From positions 43,831 through 107,830 of the forward strand of contig JACRKZ010000012.1 in the NCBI GenBank assembly GCA_016235455.1: a stretch of 64,000 bases of DNA, read 5' to 3'. The stretch is from Armatimonadota bacterium (GTDB lineage Bacteria > Armatimonadota > UBA10988). Below the pieces are notes generated by a model. It saw nothing but the letters and a program-made list of their open reading frames with translations. It did no database searches and had not been told where the DNA came from. The translations under genes were made by a program, and so were the position numbers. This document shows, piece by piece, positions 54,434-63,556 of the stretch (position 1 is its first letter; the number at the start of each line of letters is the position of its first letter).

Positions 54434-55522
54434 ATGAACATCCTCATCGTCAAGCTCGGCGCCATCAGCGACGTGATGTTTGCCACGCCGCTGGTGGAGG
54501 CCGTCAAGACGCTGGTGGATGACCCCGTCATCGACTGGCTGGTGGGCAGCCATGCCGAGCCCATCCTGCGCGGGTACCCTGGCCTGCGCAAGCGCATCGT
54601 CTACGACCGGCTGCTGAGCGGCGGGCTGTATGGCTGGGCCATGTCGCTGGGCCGGCTCATCCGCCTGTGGCGCTCCAACTACGAACTGGTCTTCCTGCTC
54701 GAACGCGGACCCGCCGCCCAGGTCATGGCCGGCCTCACGGAGTCGCCGGTGCGCGTCGGCTTCGAGGGACACCTGGCACGCATGTGCCTGACCCATACCA
54801 TCCCGTTCGGCACGGGCATCCACGAGACCGAGCGCTACCTCAACCTGCTGCGCGGCCTGGGCTACGAGGTGGCCAGCCCGCCCATGCACCTCGGCCTGAC
54901 CGAAGAGGCGCAGGTCGTGGTCGAGTTGCTGCTCGACGAGGAAGAGGTGGAGCCGCCGTACATCGCCGTGGTGCCTGGCGGCGGGCGCAATCCGTTCACC
55001 ACGACGCTGATCAAGCGCTGGATGCCTGAGTCGTATGCCGCCGTGGCGCACGGCCTGGCCGAGCGCGGCACGGTCATCGTGGTCGGCTCGCCCGACGAAG
55101 CCGAGGCGTGTGAACTGGTAGCCAAGGCCGCCGGCCCGCGCGCGGTGAACACCTGTGGCCGGCTCAACCAGCCGCAGATGGCCGCCATGCTGGCGCGCTG
55201 CGCGGTGGTGGTCACCAACGACAGCGGACCCCTGCACATCGCCGCGGCCGTGCACACGCCGACCGTCTCCATCTTCGGACCCACCGACCCGCGACTGCGG
55301 GCGCCGCTGGGCGATATGCACCGCTACCTGTGGCGCCCGCCGCCCTGCGGGCCGTGCGCGCTGCCCGAGCAGGTCGGGCGTCGGCACAACTGGGACTGCA
55401 CGCGTCGCGGCGACGAACTGGCCTGCCTGCGCGCGGTCACGCCCGAGTTGGTGTTGCAGGCCGTGGACGAGACTCTGGCGGGTATCCCCTGGCCCGGCCA
55501 TGAACCCTTCTGGCGAGACTGA
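54434..55522 (+). CDS. GT9 heptosyltransferase-like glycosyltransferase
   Basis: A 362-residue GT-B enzyme of the ADP-heptose:LPS heptosyltransferase family. It begins MNILIVKLGAISDVMFATPL. The later blocks VVPGGGRNPFTTTLIKRWMP and VVTNDSGPLHIAAAV, the latter with the His that contacts the donor, and VSIFGPTDPRLRAP are diagnostic. A Cys-rich stretch (PPPCGPCALPEQ) lies near the C-terminus, as in many GT9 proteins. It transfers a sugar to a lipid-linked or LPS-like acceptor. GAGG is found upstream of ATG 54434. It follows a 72-bp palindrome and precedes the GT4 gene by 3 bp. Confidence 0.92.
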   Translation: MNILIVKLGAISDVMFATPLVEAVKTLVDDPVIDWLVGSHAEPILRGYPGLRKRIVYDRLLSGGLYGWAMSLGRLIRLWRSNYELVFLLERGPAAQVMAGLTESPVRVGFEGHLARMCLTHTIPFGTGIHETERYLNLLRGLGYEVASPPMHLGLTEEAQVVVELLLDEEEVEPPYIAVVPGGGRNPFTTTLIKRWMPESYAAVAHGLAERGTVIVVGSPDEAEACELVAKAAGPRAVNTCGRLNQPQMAAMLARCAVVVTNDSGPLHIAAAVHTPTVSIFGPTDPRLRAPLGDMHRYLWRPPPCGPCALPEQVGRRHNWDCTRRGDELACLRAVTPELVLQAVDETLAGIPWPGHEPFWRD

Positions 55523-55525
55523 TCG

Positions 55526-56635
55526 ATGCGTGTCGTACTGCCGGCCTGGCGTCTGCTCTCCCCGCGCGGTGGCGTGGGCAAGAACCTCTGGTACCTGCTG
55601 CGCGAGTTTGCGCTGCAGGCGCCAGACGATGAGTTCATCGTGCTGCACGACGGCCCGCAGGCCGACCTGCCCCAGGCGCCCAACCTCAGCGCGGCGCAGT
55701 TGCGCGCGCCGCTGCTGGAGAACAACCTCACCTGGAACGAGTGCGCCCTGCCGTGGGCCCTGCGCCGCTACCGGCCCGACCTGGTCCACAACATCTCCTA
55801 CACGCTGCCTTGCGCCGTGCGCGGCCCGAGCGTGGTCACCGTCCACGACGTCTCCTACGCGCGGCATCCCGAGTGGTTCCCCGCCAAGGCCGGCGCCTAC
55901 CTGCGCTGGGGCACCGCCCAGGCCGCCCGGCGCGCGCGCCTCATCATCACCGACTCGGAGTTCAGCGCGGGTGAGATCGCCCAGGTCTACCATGTGCCGC
56001 GCGAGCGCATCGAAGTCGTGCCGCTGGCCACCGACGCCATCTTCGCGCCGCGGAGCGACCTGACCGGCGTGCGCCGCCGCTATGGGCTGCCCGCGCGGTA
56101 CGTGCTGTATGTCGGCGGCATCCACACCCGCCGGCGACTGCCGCTGCTGCTGCGGGCCTGCGCCCAGGTGCTGCCGACGCGCGACGCACACCTGGTGGTG
56201 GTGGGCCCCTCCAGCGGCGACGGCTTCGACGCACGGGCCGAGGCCGACCGGCTGGGTCTGGCCGAGCGTGTCACGCTGCTGGGGTTTGTGCCCGAGGAGG
56301 ACCTGCCGGGCCTCTACGGCGCCGCCGCCGCGTTCGCGTGGCCGGCAGTCTATGAGGGCTTCGGCCTGCCACCGCTGGAGGCACTGGCGTGCGGCACGCC
56401 GACGGTAGTGGCCAATGCCGGCTCCCTGCCCGAAGTGGTGGGCGACGCCGCGCTGCTGGCCGAGCCGGACAACGCCGACGCGCTGGCCGATGCCCTGGCC
56501 CGGCTGCTGGACGACCGTGACCTGGCCGCCCGGCTGGCCGCCGCCGGGCCCGAGCGCGCCGCTCGCTACTCCTGGGCCGAGACGGCGCGGCGCACGCTGG
56601 CCGTCTACCGCCGCTGTCTCGCGGCCGGAGTCTGA
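55526..56635 (+). CDS. GT4 glycosyltransferase
   Basis: A 369-residue GT-B enzyme: MRVVLPAWRLLSPRGGVGKN at the N-terminus, PSVVTVHDVSYARHPEWF, IITDSEFSAGEIAQVYHVP, then VLYVGGIHTRRRLPLLLRAC and the retaining GT4 E-x7-E in PAVYEGFGLPPLEALACGTP. The layout is of the mannosyl- or rhamnosyltransferase type. It starts 3 bp after the GT9 stop. It is likely to build the same glycan as its neighbours; the 47-bp gap before the kinase gene contains its ribosome binding site. Confidence 0.92.
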   Translation: MRVVLPAWRLLSPRGGVGKNLWYLLREFALQAPDDEFIVLHDGPQADLPQAPNLSAAQLRAPLLENNLTWNECALPWALRRYRPDLVHNISYTLPCAVRGPSVVTVHDVSYARHPEWFPAKAGAYLRWGTAQAARRARLIITDSEFSAGEIAQVYHVPRERIEVVPLATDAIFAPRSDLTGVRRRYGLPARYVLYVGGIHTRRRLPLLLRACAQVLPTRDAHLVVVGPSSGDGFDARAEADRLGLAERVTLLGFVPEEDLPGLYGAAAAFAWPAVYEGFGLPPLEALACGTPTVVANAGSLPEVVGDAALLAEPDNADALADALARLLDDRDLAARLAAAGPERAARYSWAETARRTLAVYRRCLAAGV

Positions 56636-56682
56636 GGCACAATCACCATGGGCGACCAAAGGTCGCCGCCGAGGAGCCCGCC

Positions 56683-57879
56683 ATGGATCCGCGCGAAGCA
56701 AGGCGTGTTGAGGCTCTGACCCAGCGGCTGTGTGCCATGACGCGCTGTGCGCCGAACCTGGTGCATGTGGTGCGCTCGCCGTTGCGTATCTGCCCGTTGG
56801 GCGCCCATGTCGATCATCAACTCGGCCGCGTCACCGGCTTCGCGCTTGACCAGGCCCTGCTGCTGGCCTACGTGCCCGACCCCGGCGGCCGCGTGCGGCT
56901 GGCCAGCGACGACTTCCCCGGCGAGGTCAGCTTCGACCTGGAGGCCATCGAGCCAGCGCAACCTGGCGACTGGGGCAACTATCCGCGCGGCGCGGCGCAG
57001 GTCTTGCGCGAGACCTTCGGCATCACCCGCGGCTTGACCGGCGTGCTGGGCGGACCCATGCCCATCGGTGGGCTCAGTTCCTCGGCGGCGGTCGACGTGG
57101 CCTATCTGCTAGCGCTGCAACAGGCCAACGGCCTCAGTGTGGAGCCGGCCGACAACGTGCGCCTGGCCCAGCGCATCGAGAACGACTACATCGGCCTGCA
57201 CAACGGCGTGCTCGACCAGTCGATGATCCTGCTGAGCCGGCGCGGCGCGCTGACCTGTCTGGACTGCCTCGATGGCGGGGTGACGCATATCCCAAACCCG
57301 ATGGGTCGCCGGTTCGACCTGCTGGTGGTGTTCAGCGGCATCAGCCGCTCGCTGGTGGGCACCGACTACAACCGCCGCGTAGCCGAATGCGGCGAGGCGG
57401 CGCGCCTGCTGCTGGCCCGCGCCGGCCTGCCCGCGGACGATGCCTCGCGCCTGCGCCATGTGCCGCGCGAAGCGGCCGAGGTGGACGCGTTGCCCGAGCC
57501 CTTGGCCCGGCGCGCCCGGCACTTCTTTGGCGAGATGGACCGTGTGGAGGCCGGCGCGCAGGCCTGGGCCGCGGGCGACCTGGAGTCCTTCGGCCGGCTC
57601 ATGCGCGAATCGGGCGAGAGTTCCATCGCCAACTACGAGTGCGGAAGCCCGCATCTGGTGACGCTCCATGCTACACTGAACGCCATTCCGGGTGTCTGGG
57701 GCGCACGCTTCTGCGGTGCAGGGTTCGGCGGCTCGGCCGTGGCCCTGGCGCATCCCGACGCGCGCGAGCGCATCGTCGCCGTGGTCAACCGGACCTATCC
57801 CAAGGAGCATCCCGACGTGAAGTCCAGCTTCAGCCTGCACTTTGTGGCCACCACCGATGCAGCCGAGGTGCTGCGATGA
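56683..57879 (+). CDS. Galacturonokinase-like GHMP kinase
   Basis: A 398-residue sugar kinase of the GHMP family. The N-terminal signature is RICPLGAHVDHQLG in place of the galactokinase GExHTDY. This matches, from memory, plant galacturonokinase (PLGAHIDHQGG), as do GLSSSAAVDVAYLLALQQAN, ENDYIGLHNGVLDQSMILLS and ESSIANYECGSPHL. The ATP loop PIGGLSSSAA is at 127-136 and the third GHMP motif GAGFGGSAVAL near the C-terminus. It would phosphorylate a free sugar, probably D-galacturonate, at C1. The stop overlaps the nucleotidyltransferase start by ATGA, giving a two-step salvage route to a nucleotide sugar. Galactokinase-like activity on another sugar remains possible. Confidence 0.8.
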   Translation: MDPREARRVEALTQRLCAMTRCAPNLVHVVRSPLRICPLGAHVDHQLGRVTGFALDQALLLAYVPDPGGRVRLASDDFPGEVSFDLEAIEPAQPGDWGNYPRGAAQVLRETFGITRGLTGVLGGPMPIGGLSSSAAVDVAYLLALQQANGLSVEPADNVRLAQRIENDYIGLHNGVLDQSMILLSRRGALTCLDCLDGGVTHIPNPMGRRFDLLVVFSGISRSLVGTDYNRRVAECGEAARLLLARAGLPADDASRLRHVPREAAEVDALPEPLARRARHFFGEMDRVEAGAQAWAAGDLESFGRLMRESGESSIANYECGSPHLVTLHATLNAIPGVWGARFCGAGFGGSAVALAHPDARERIVAVVNRTYPKEHPDVKSSFSLHFVATTDAAEVLR

Positions 57880-58835
57880 AGGTCGGCCAGAACTTCCAAG
57901 CCGTCATTCTGGCCGCCGGGGCGGGCAAACGTCTCCGCCCACTCAGCCTGACCCGCAGCAAGGCGCTGGCCCCACTGTGTGGCAAGCCGATGGTGCAGTG
58001 GGTGCTGGAAAGCCTGCTCGACGCCGGCATCGAAGACGTGGTGGTGGTCGTCGCCGCGCTGGACGACGACGTCGCCTGCTGGTTCCGCGACTGGCCCGGC
58101 CCCGGCCACATCGAGCTGGTCGTGCAGCCCGAGAAGAAGGGCATGGCCAACGCCCTGGCCTGTGCCGCGCCGAAGCTGCACAAGCGTTTCATCATGCACG
58201 CCTGCGACACCATCATCGAGCCGTCCACGGTCGAGATGCTGCTGACCTCGCACCTCGACCGCGGCGCCGCCTGCACGCTGTCGCTGGAGAAAGTGCACAC
58301 CCCCGAGCAGATCCGCCGCACCGGCATCGTCGCCTTCGAAGGCGAGCGCATCACCTGGATCATCGAGAAGCCCGAGCCCGAGGAGGCGCCCAGCGATACC
58401 TCGGCCATCCCGGTCTACCTGTTCGATCCCCAGGTGCTCGACTACCTGCCCGAGGTGCAGCCCTCCAAACGCGGCGAATACGAGATCCAGGACGCCATCA
58501 AGCTGGTCATCACCCGCGATCGTGAGGTCTATGGCCGCATGGTGCCCAACCGCTGGCAGATCACCACCTGCGACGACCTGCTCGCGCTCAACTGCGACTG
58601 GCTGGCGCGCGGCTTCACCCGCACCCACGACCAGGCCACCTGCATCGGTCCCGTGCACATCGGCGACGGCGTGACCTTCGGCCCCGGCTGCACCATCGGC
58701 CCCAACGCCGTCATCGAAGCCGGCGCGGTGCTGGGCGCCGGCGTCACCGTGCGCCACGCCATCCTCCTGCGCGATGCCAGCGTGCCCGACGGCGCGCTGG
58801 TCGAGAACACCGTGCTGGCCGCCGAACCGGCGTAG
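57876..58835 (+). CDS. Sugar-1-phosphate nucleotidyltransferase with left-handed beta-helix
   Basis: A 319-residue enzyme joining a sugar-1-phosphate to a nucleotide. The signature GAGKRLRPLSLTRSKALAPL is N-terminal, CDTI is at the metal-binding position, and IEKPEPEEAP and the product-loop EYEIQDAI follow as in RmlA- and GlmU-like pyrophosphorylases. From about residue 250 hexapeptide repeats (IGPVHIGDGVTFGPGCTIGP) form a left-handed beta-helix that may carry an acyltransferase or oligomerisation role. It overlaps the kinase gene by ATGA and is probably its partner. The nucleotide (UTP or other) cannot be decided from the sequence. Confidence 0.9.
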   Translation: MKVGQNFQAVILAAGAGKRLRPLSLTRSKALAPLCGKPMVQWVLESLLDAGIEDVVVVVAALDDDVACWFRDWPGPGHIELVVQPEKKGMANALACAAPKLHKRFIMHACDTIIEPSTVEMLLTSHLDRGAACTLSLEKVHTPEQIRRTGIVAFEGERITWIIEKPEPEEAPSDTSAIPVYLFDPQVLDYLPEVQPSKRGEYEIQDAIKLVITRDREVYGRMVPNRWQITTCDDLLALNCDWLARGFTRTHDQATCIGPVHIGDGVTFGPGCTIGPNAVIEAGAVLGAGVTVRHAILLRDASVPDGALVENTVLAAEPA

Positions 58836-58875
58836 CGGAGCGGGATGACGCTTCCACTCCCGACCAGCATCGCCA

Positions 58876-59000
58876 ATGCCGGACCGCCACGCGCCAGCGT
58901 GGCATCGGCCAGAGGCGAAGCCGGCGGCCGACCGGATGGCGTCGCCGTTGGGAAGGTCGGGTCTTCGACCCGATGCCACGCTGGCGCGTGGCGGTCCGGC
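58876..59000. repeat. 125-bp palindromic repeat, copy C
   Basis: Third copy of the element, in the 304-bp gap between the nucleotidyltransferase and metY. The ends form a perfect 29-bp inverted repeat (TGCCGGACCGCCACGCG at the left, its complement at the right). Each end folds on itself (GCCACG...CGTGGC), and TCGGGTC-TTC-GACCCGA is an internal hairpin. It is about 90% identical to copy B and keeps the core of copy A. The rest of the gap holds the metY promoter region and no gene. Confidence 0.9.
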
Positions 59001-59066
59001 ACGGGCAGCGCTGACCCCGACTGGAATCGCCACGCGCCTTCGGGCGCAACAACGAACCCAGCCAGC

Positions 59067-59095
59067 CTTGACGCCTCACCCGCGCGGTAGCATCA
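59067..59095 (+). promoter_or_regulatory. Candidate promoter for metY
   Basis: TTGACG at 59067-59072 is followed after 17 bp by CATCAT at 59090-59095, about 45 bp before the GTG start at 59140. The -10 match is weak (4 of 6). No riboswitch-like fold fits in the short leader. Confidence 0.35.
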
Positions 59096-59139
59096 TAGCC
59101 CCTTAAGACGACCAGGAAACAAGACAAGGAGCACTCACG

Positions 59140-60423
<1,284 letters not shown>

Positions 60424-60431
60424 TCTAGCCA

Positions 60432-60514
60432 CCAGGGAGGAGATGCCGCCCACCAGCAGAACGGCTGCCCAGACATCCGAGGGCAACCCATGCTGGCAGG
60501 CATCTCCTCCCTGG
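60432..60514. repeat. Inverted repeat spanning the start of the glycosidase gene
   Basis: CCAGGGAGGAGATGCC at 60432-60447 pairs perfectly with GGCATCTCCTCCCTGG at 60499-60514, extended by CCAGC/GCTGG. The left arm lies 9 bp after the metY stop. The right arm is inside the signal-peptide codons of the gene at 60490, and the start codon lies at the base of the loop. In the mRNA this would fold the initiation region, so it may control translation or act as a terminator for metY; it may also be a repeat insertion. Confidence 0.65.
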
Positions 60515-63500
60515 CTTCACTTCTCCTGGCACAGATCTCCGCGCCGGGCGTGCTGACCGAGCAGCCGTTGCGGCAGCACGTGGCGCGGTTCAACGCGCAA
60601 GACAGCGAGCTCTACACCAACGCCGTGCCCAACGCCCAGGCCGCCGACTTCCTGGCCGCCAACGTGCCGCTGTTCGAGTGTCCCGACCCCGAGATTGAGC
60701 GTACCTGGTACTTCCGCTGGTGGACCTATCGCAAGCACCTGCGGCAAACGCCCGACGGCTATGTCGTCACCGAGTTCCTGCCGCCGGTGCCGTGGGCCTC
60801 GAAGCACAACACCATCAGTTGCGCCGCCGGCCACCACCTCTATGAGGGCCGCTGGCTGCGCGATCCGCGCTATCTTGATGACTACACGCGCTTCCTGCTG
60901 CGTGGCAGCGATGGGCTGCACCGCTACAGCCACTGGCTGGGCGACGCCATCTGGGCCCGGCGCTGCGCGGATGGCAACGGCGCGCTGCCCCAGGAACTGC
61001 TGCCCGACCTGACCCGTAACTACCGGGCCTGGGAGAAGGAGCGGCGCGACGGCAACGGCCTGTTCTGGCAGGTAGACGGCGCCGACGGCATGGAAGTCGC
61101 CATCGGCGGCACCGGCTACCGGGCCACGATCAACAGCTACATGTACGCCGATGCACGGGCCATCGCCGCGATCGCGACAGCCGCCGGCCAGGCCGACGTG
61201 GCGCGGCAGTTTGGCGACGAGGCCGCTCGGATCCGGCAGTTGGTGCAGGACAAGCTGTGGGATGCCGAGGCCCAGTTCTTCAAGATGCGCCCGCGCCCGG
61301 CCAAGCCCGGCGACCCCGAGCCGCCGCTGGCCGACGTGCGCGAGCTGTATGGCTACACGCCGTGGTACTTCGACCTGCCGGACGCCAAGTACTCCGTGGC
61401 CTGGCGGCAGCTCATGGACCCCCAGGGCTTCCACGCGCCGTTTGGCCCGACCGCCGCGGAGCAGCGTGACCCGCGCTTCTCCGTGCTCTACCGCGGCCAC
61501 GAGTGCCAGTGGAACGGGCCTAGCTGGCCGTACTCCACGTCCGTGACGCTGGTGGCGCTGGCCAACCTGCTCAATGACTACCAGCAGGAGGTCGTCACGA
61601 AGGCCGACTACTGGGACACGCTGCGCTGCTACACCCGCAGCCATGCCCTGCGTGAACAGCGGCTGGAGGTGGTCGGCGCCGCGGCGCGCAAGCCGCCGCT
61701 CGGACCGCGCTCATCGGCCGACGCCGAGGAGCTGCGGCACACCTGGTGGAGCCCCGAGACGCTCGGGACCACGCAGTGGGTGCAGTACACCTTCGACCAG
61801 CCCCAGAGCGCCGACGCGGCCGAGGTGTACTGGTATGTCGACGGCCAGGGCTGCGCGCTGCCCGAGCGCTGGCGCGTGCAGTACCTGGACGGCGAGACCT
61901 GGCGCGAGGTGGCTGGCGCGACCTACGGGCGAGAGATCGACCGCTACAACCGCGCCGATTTCGGGCCGCGCGCGGCCAAGGCCTTCCGCATCGAGGCCAC
62001 GGCCATCGGCGGCAAGTCGGCCGGCATCCTCGAATGGCGGCTGCTTAACGGCCCGGACAACGTGGCCGGGCGGGCCACGCCAACCGCGTCGTGTGTCGAC
62101 AAGTACCAGGGCCGCATTGCCGGGCTCAACAGCACCGCCACGGCGCGCACACCCGTGCTCACGCCCGGCGAGGTGCCACCGGCCGACGCCGCCCTGCTGG
62201 ACACGCTCGGGCGCCAGCCGTGGATCGATGAGAACCTCAACCCGTATACCGGCGACTGGATCGCCCGCTCGCTGCTGGTGGAGCGCGGACAGCAGCCCCG
62301 GGACCGCGGCAAGGACTACAACCACTCCACCTACTGCGACCTGATCATCACCGGCCTGATCGGCCTGCGTCCGCAGCCGGACGACAGCGTGGTGGTCAAC
62401 CCGCTGGTGCCCGATGGCCAGTGGGACTACTTCTGCCTGGATCGCGTGCCCTACCACGGCCGACTGCTGACCATCCTGTGGGACAAGACCGGCCAACGCT
62501 ATGGCCGCGGCGCTGGCCTGCGCGTCCTCGCCGACGGCCAGGAGATTGCCGTGTCTCCAGACCTGAAGCGCGTTAGCACCAAGCTGCCGGCAGGCGCTGC
62601 GCCAGCGGCGGCAGCCGTGCCACCCTTGGCACCGCCGACGCCTGCGCCGCCGGTGCCGGCCTGGGTCAAGTCGCCGGGCAACCCCGTGCTCGGCGGCGCG
62701 CTAGGCACCTGCTTCGATATCTCCGTGCTTCGCGATGGCGAGCGCTATCGCATGTGGTTCTCCTGGCGACCGCGCAAGAGCATCGCCCTGGTCGAGAGCA
62801 AGGACGGCGTGCACTGGTCGGAGCCGGTCATCGTGCTCGGCCCGAACCCGGCCAGCGGCTGGGAAGAGGATATGAACCGGCCCGTGGTCATCCGGCGCGC
62901 CGACGGCTACCACATGTGGTTCACTGGCCAGGCCAAGGGCGGCTCGCGCATCGGCTATGCCACCAGCGCCGACGGCGTGACCTGGCGACGTGCCACGGAC
63001 AAACCCGTGCTGGCGCCCGAGGCCGCCTGGGAGAAGGTCGCGGTGATGTGCCCGCATGTGCTGTGGGACGAGGCCACGCGACAGTTCCGCATGTGGTATT
63101 CGGGCGGCGACCAGTATGAGCCCGACGCCATCGGCTACGCCACCAGCCCCGACGGCATCGCCTGGACCAGGCTGCCGGCCAACCCCATCTTCGCCGCCGA
63201 CCCTAAGCGTGTCTGGGAGCAGCACAAGGTGACCGCCTGCCAGGTGGTGCGACAGGGCGACTGGCACATCATGTTCTACATCGGGTTCGAGGACGAGCAT
63301 CTGGCGCGCATCGGCATCGCGCGCTCGCGCGACGGCATCACCGGCTGGCAACGGCTGGCCACCAACCCGATCATCGGCCCGACGCCCGACACCTGGGATG
63401 CCAGCGCCTGCTACAAGCCCGTCGCCATCCTCGACGGCACACGCTGGCTGTTGTGGTACAACGGCCGCCGCGAGAGCGTCGAGCAGATCGGCCTGGCGGT

Positions 63501-63534
63501 CCACGAAGGCGCCGACCTGGGCTTTGGCGACTGA
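60490..63534 (+). CDS. Composite secreted glycosidase: MGH1-like barrel, F5/8-like insert and GH43/GH32-like propeller
   Basis: A 1014-residue exported protein; the signal peptide is MLAGISSLASLLLAQ. Residues about 50-380 resemble an MGH1/GH63-like (alpha/alpha)6 barrel (RTWYFRWWTYRKHLRQTPDG, AGHHLYEGRWLRDP, DGMEVAIGG). A CBM-like F5/8 region at about 400-520 (STPETLGTT... in WVQYTFDQPQSADAAEVYWY) interrupts the barrel. The barrel resumes with WIDENLNPYTGDWIAR and YNHSTYCDLIITGLIGL. After a Pro-rich linker near 700 comes a five-bladed propeller like GH43/GH32/GH130 (GTCFDISVLRDGERYRMWFS, RPVVIRRADGYHMWFTGQAK). Two catalytic modules on one chain may attack the same glycan. No substrate is inferred. 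Confidence 0.72.
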   Translation: MLAGISSLASLLLAQISAPGVLTEQPLRQHVARFNAQDSELYTNAVPNAQAADFLAANVPLFECPDPEIERTWYFRWWTYRKHLRQTPDGYVVTEFLPPVPWASKHNTISCAAGHHLYEGRWLRDPRYLDDYTRFLLRGSDGLHRYSHWLGDAIWARRCADGNGALPQELLPDLTRNYRAWEKERRDGNGLFWQVDGADGMEVAIGGTGYRATINSYMYADARAIAAIATAAGQADVARQFGDEAARIRQLVQDKLWDAEAQFFKMRPRPAKPGDPEPPLADVRELYGYTPWYFDLPDAKYSVAWRQLMDPQGFHAPFGPTAAEQRDPRFSVLYRGHECQWNGPSWPYSTSVTLVALANLLNDYQQEVVTKADYWDTLRCYTRSHALREQRLEVVGAAARKPPLGPRSSADAEELRHTWWSPETLGTTQWVQYTFDQPQSADAAEVYWYVDGQGCALPERWRVQYLDGETWREVAGATYGREIDRYNRADFGPRAAKAFRIEATAIGGKSAGILEWRLLNGPDNVAGRATPTASCVDKYQGRIAGLNSTATARTPVLTPGEVPPADAALLDTLGRQPWIDENLNPYTGDWIARSLLVERGQQPRDRGKDYNHSTYCDLIITGLIGLRPQPDDSVVVNPLVPDGQWDYFCLDRVPYHGRLLTILWDKTGQRYGRGAGLRVLADGQEIAVSPDLKRVSTKLPAGAAPAAAAVPPLAPPTPAPPVPAWVKSPGNPVLGGALGTCFDISVLRDGERYRMWFSWRPRKSIALVESKDGVHWSEPVIVLGPNPASGWEEDMNRPVVIRRADGYHMWFTGQAKGGSRIGYATSADGVTWRRATDKPVLAPEAAWEKVAVMCPHVLWDEATRQFRMWYSGGDQYEPDAIGYATSPDGIAWTRLPANPIFAADPKRVWEQHKVTACQVVRQGDWHIMFYIGFEDEHLARIGIARSRDGITGWQRLATNPIIGPTPDTWDASACYKPVAILDGTRWLLWYNGRRESVEQIGLAVHEGADLGFGD

Positions 63535-63556
63535 TACCCGCAGCCAGGGCGGATGA

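Noticed and set aside
59096..59139. SAM riboswitch upstream of metY
   Set aside because: The leader between the candidate promoter and GTG 59140 is only about 40 nt and contains no SAM-box motif.
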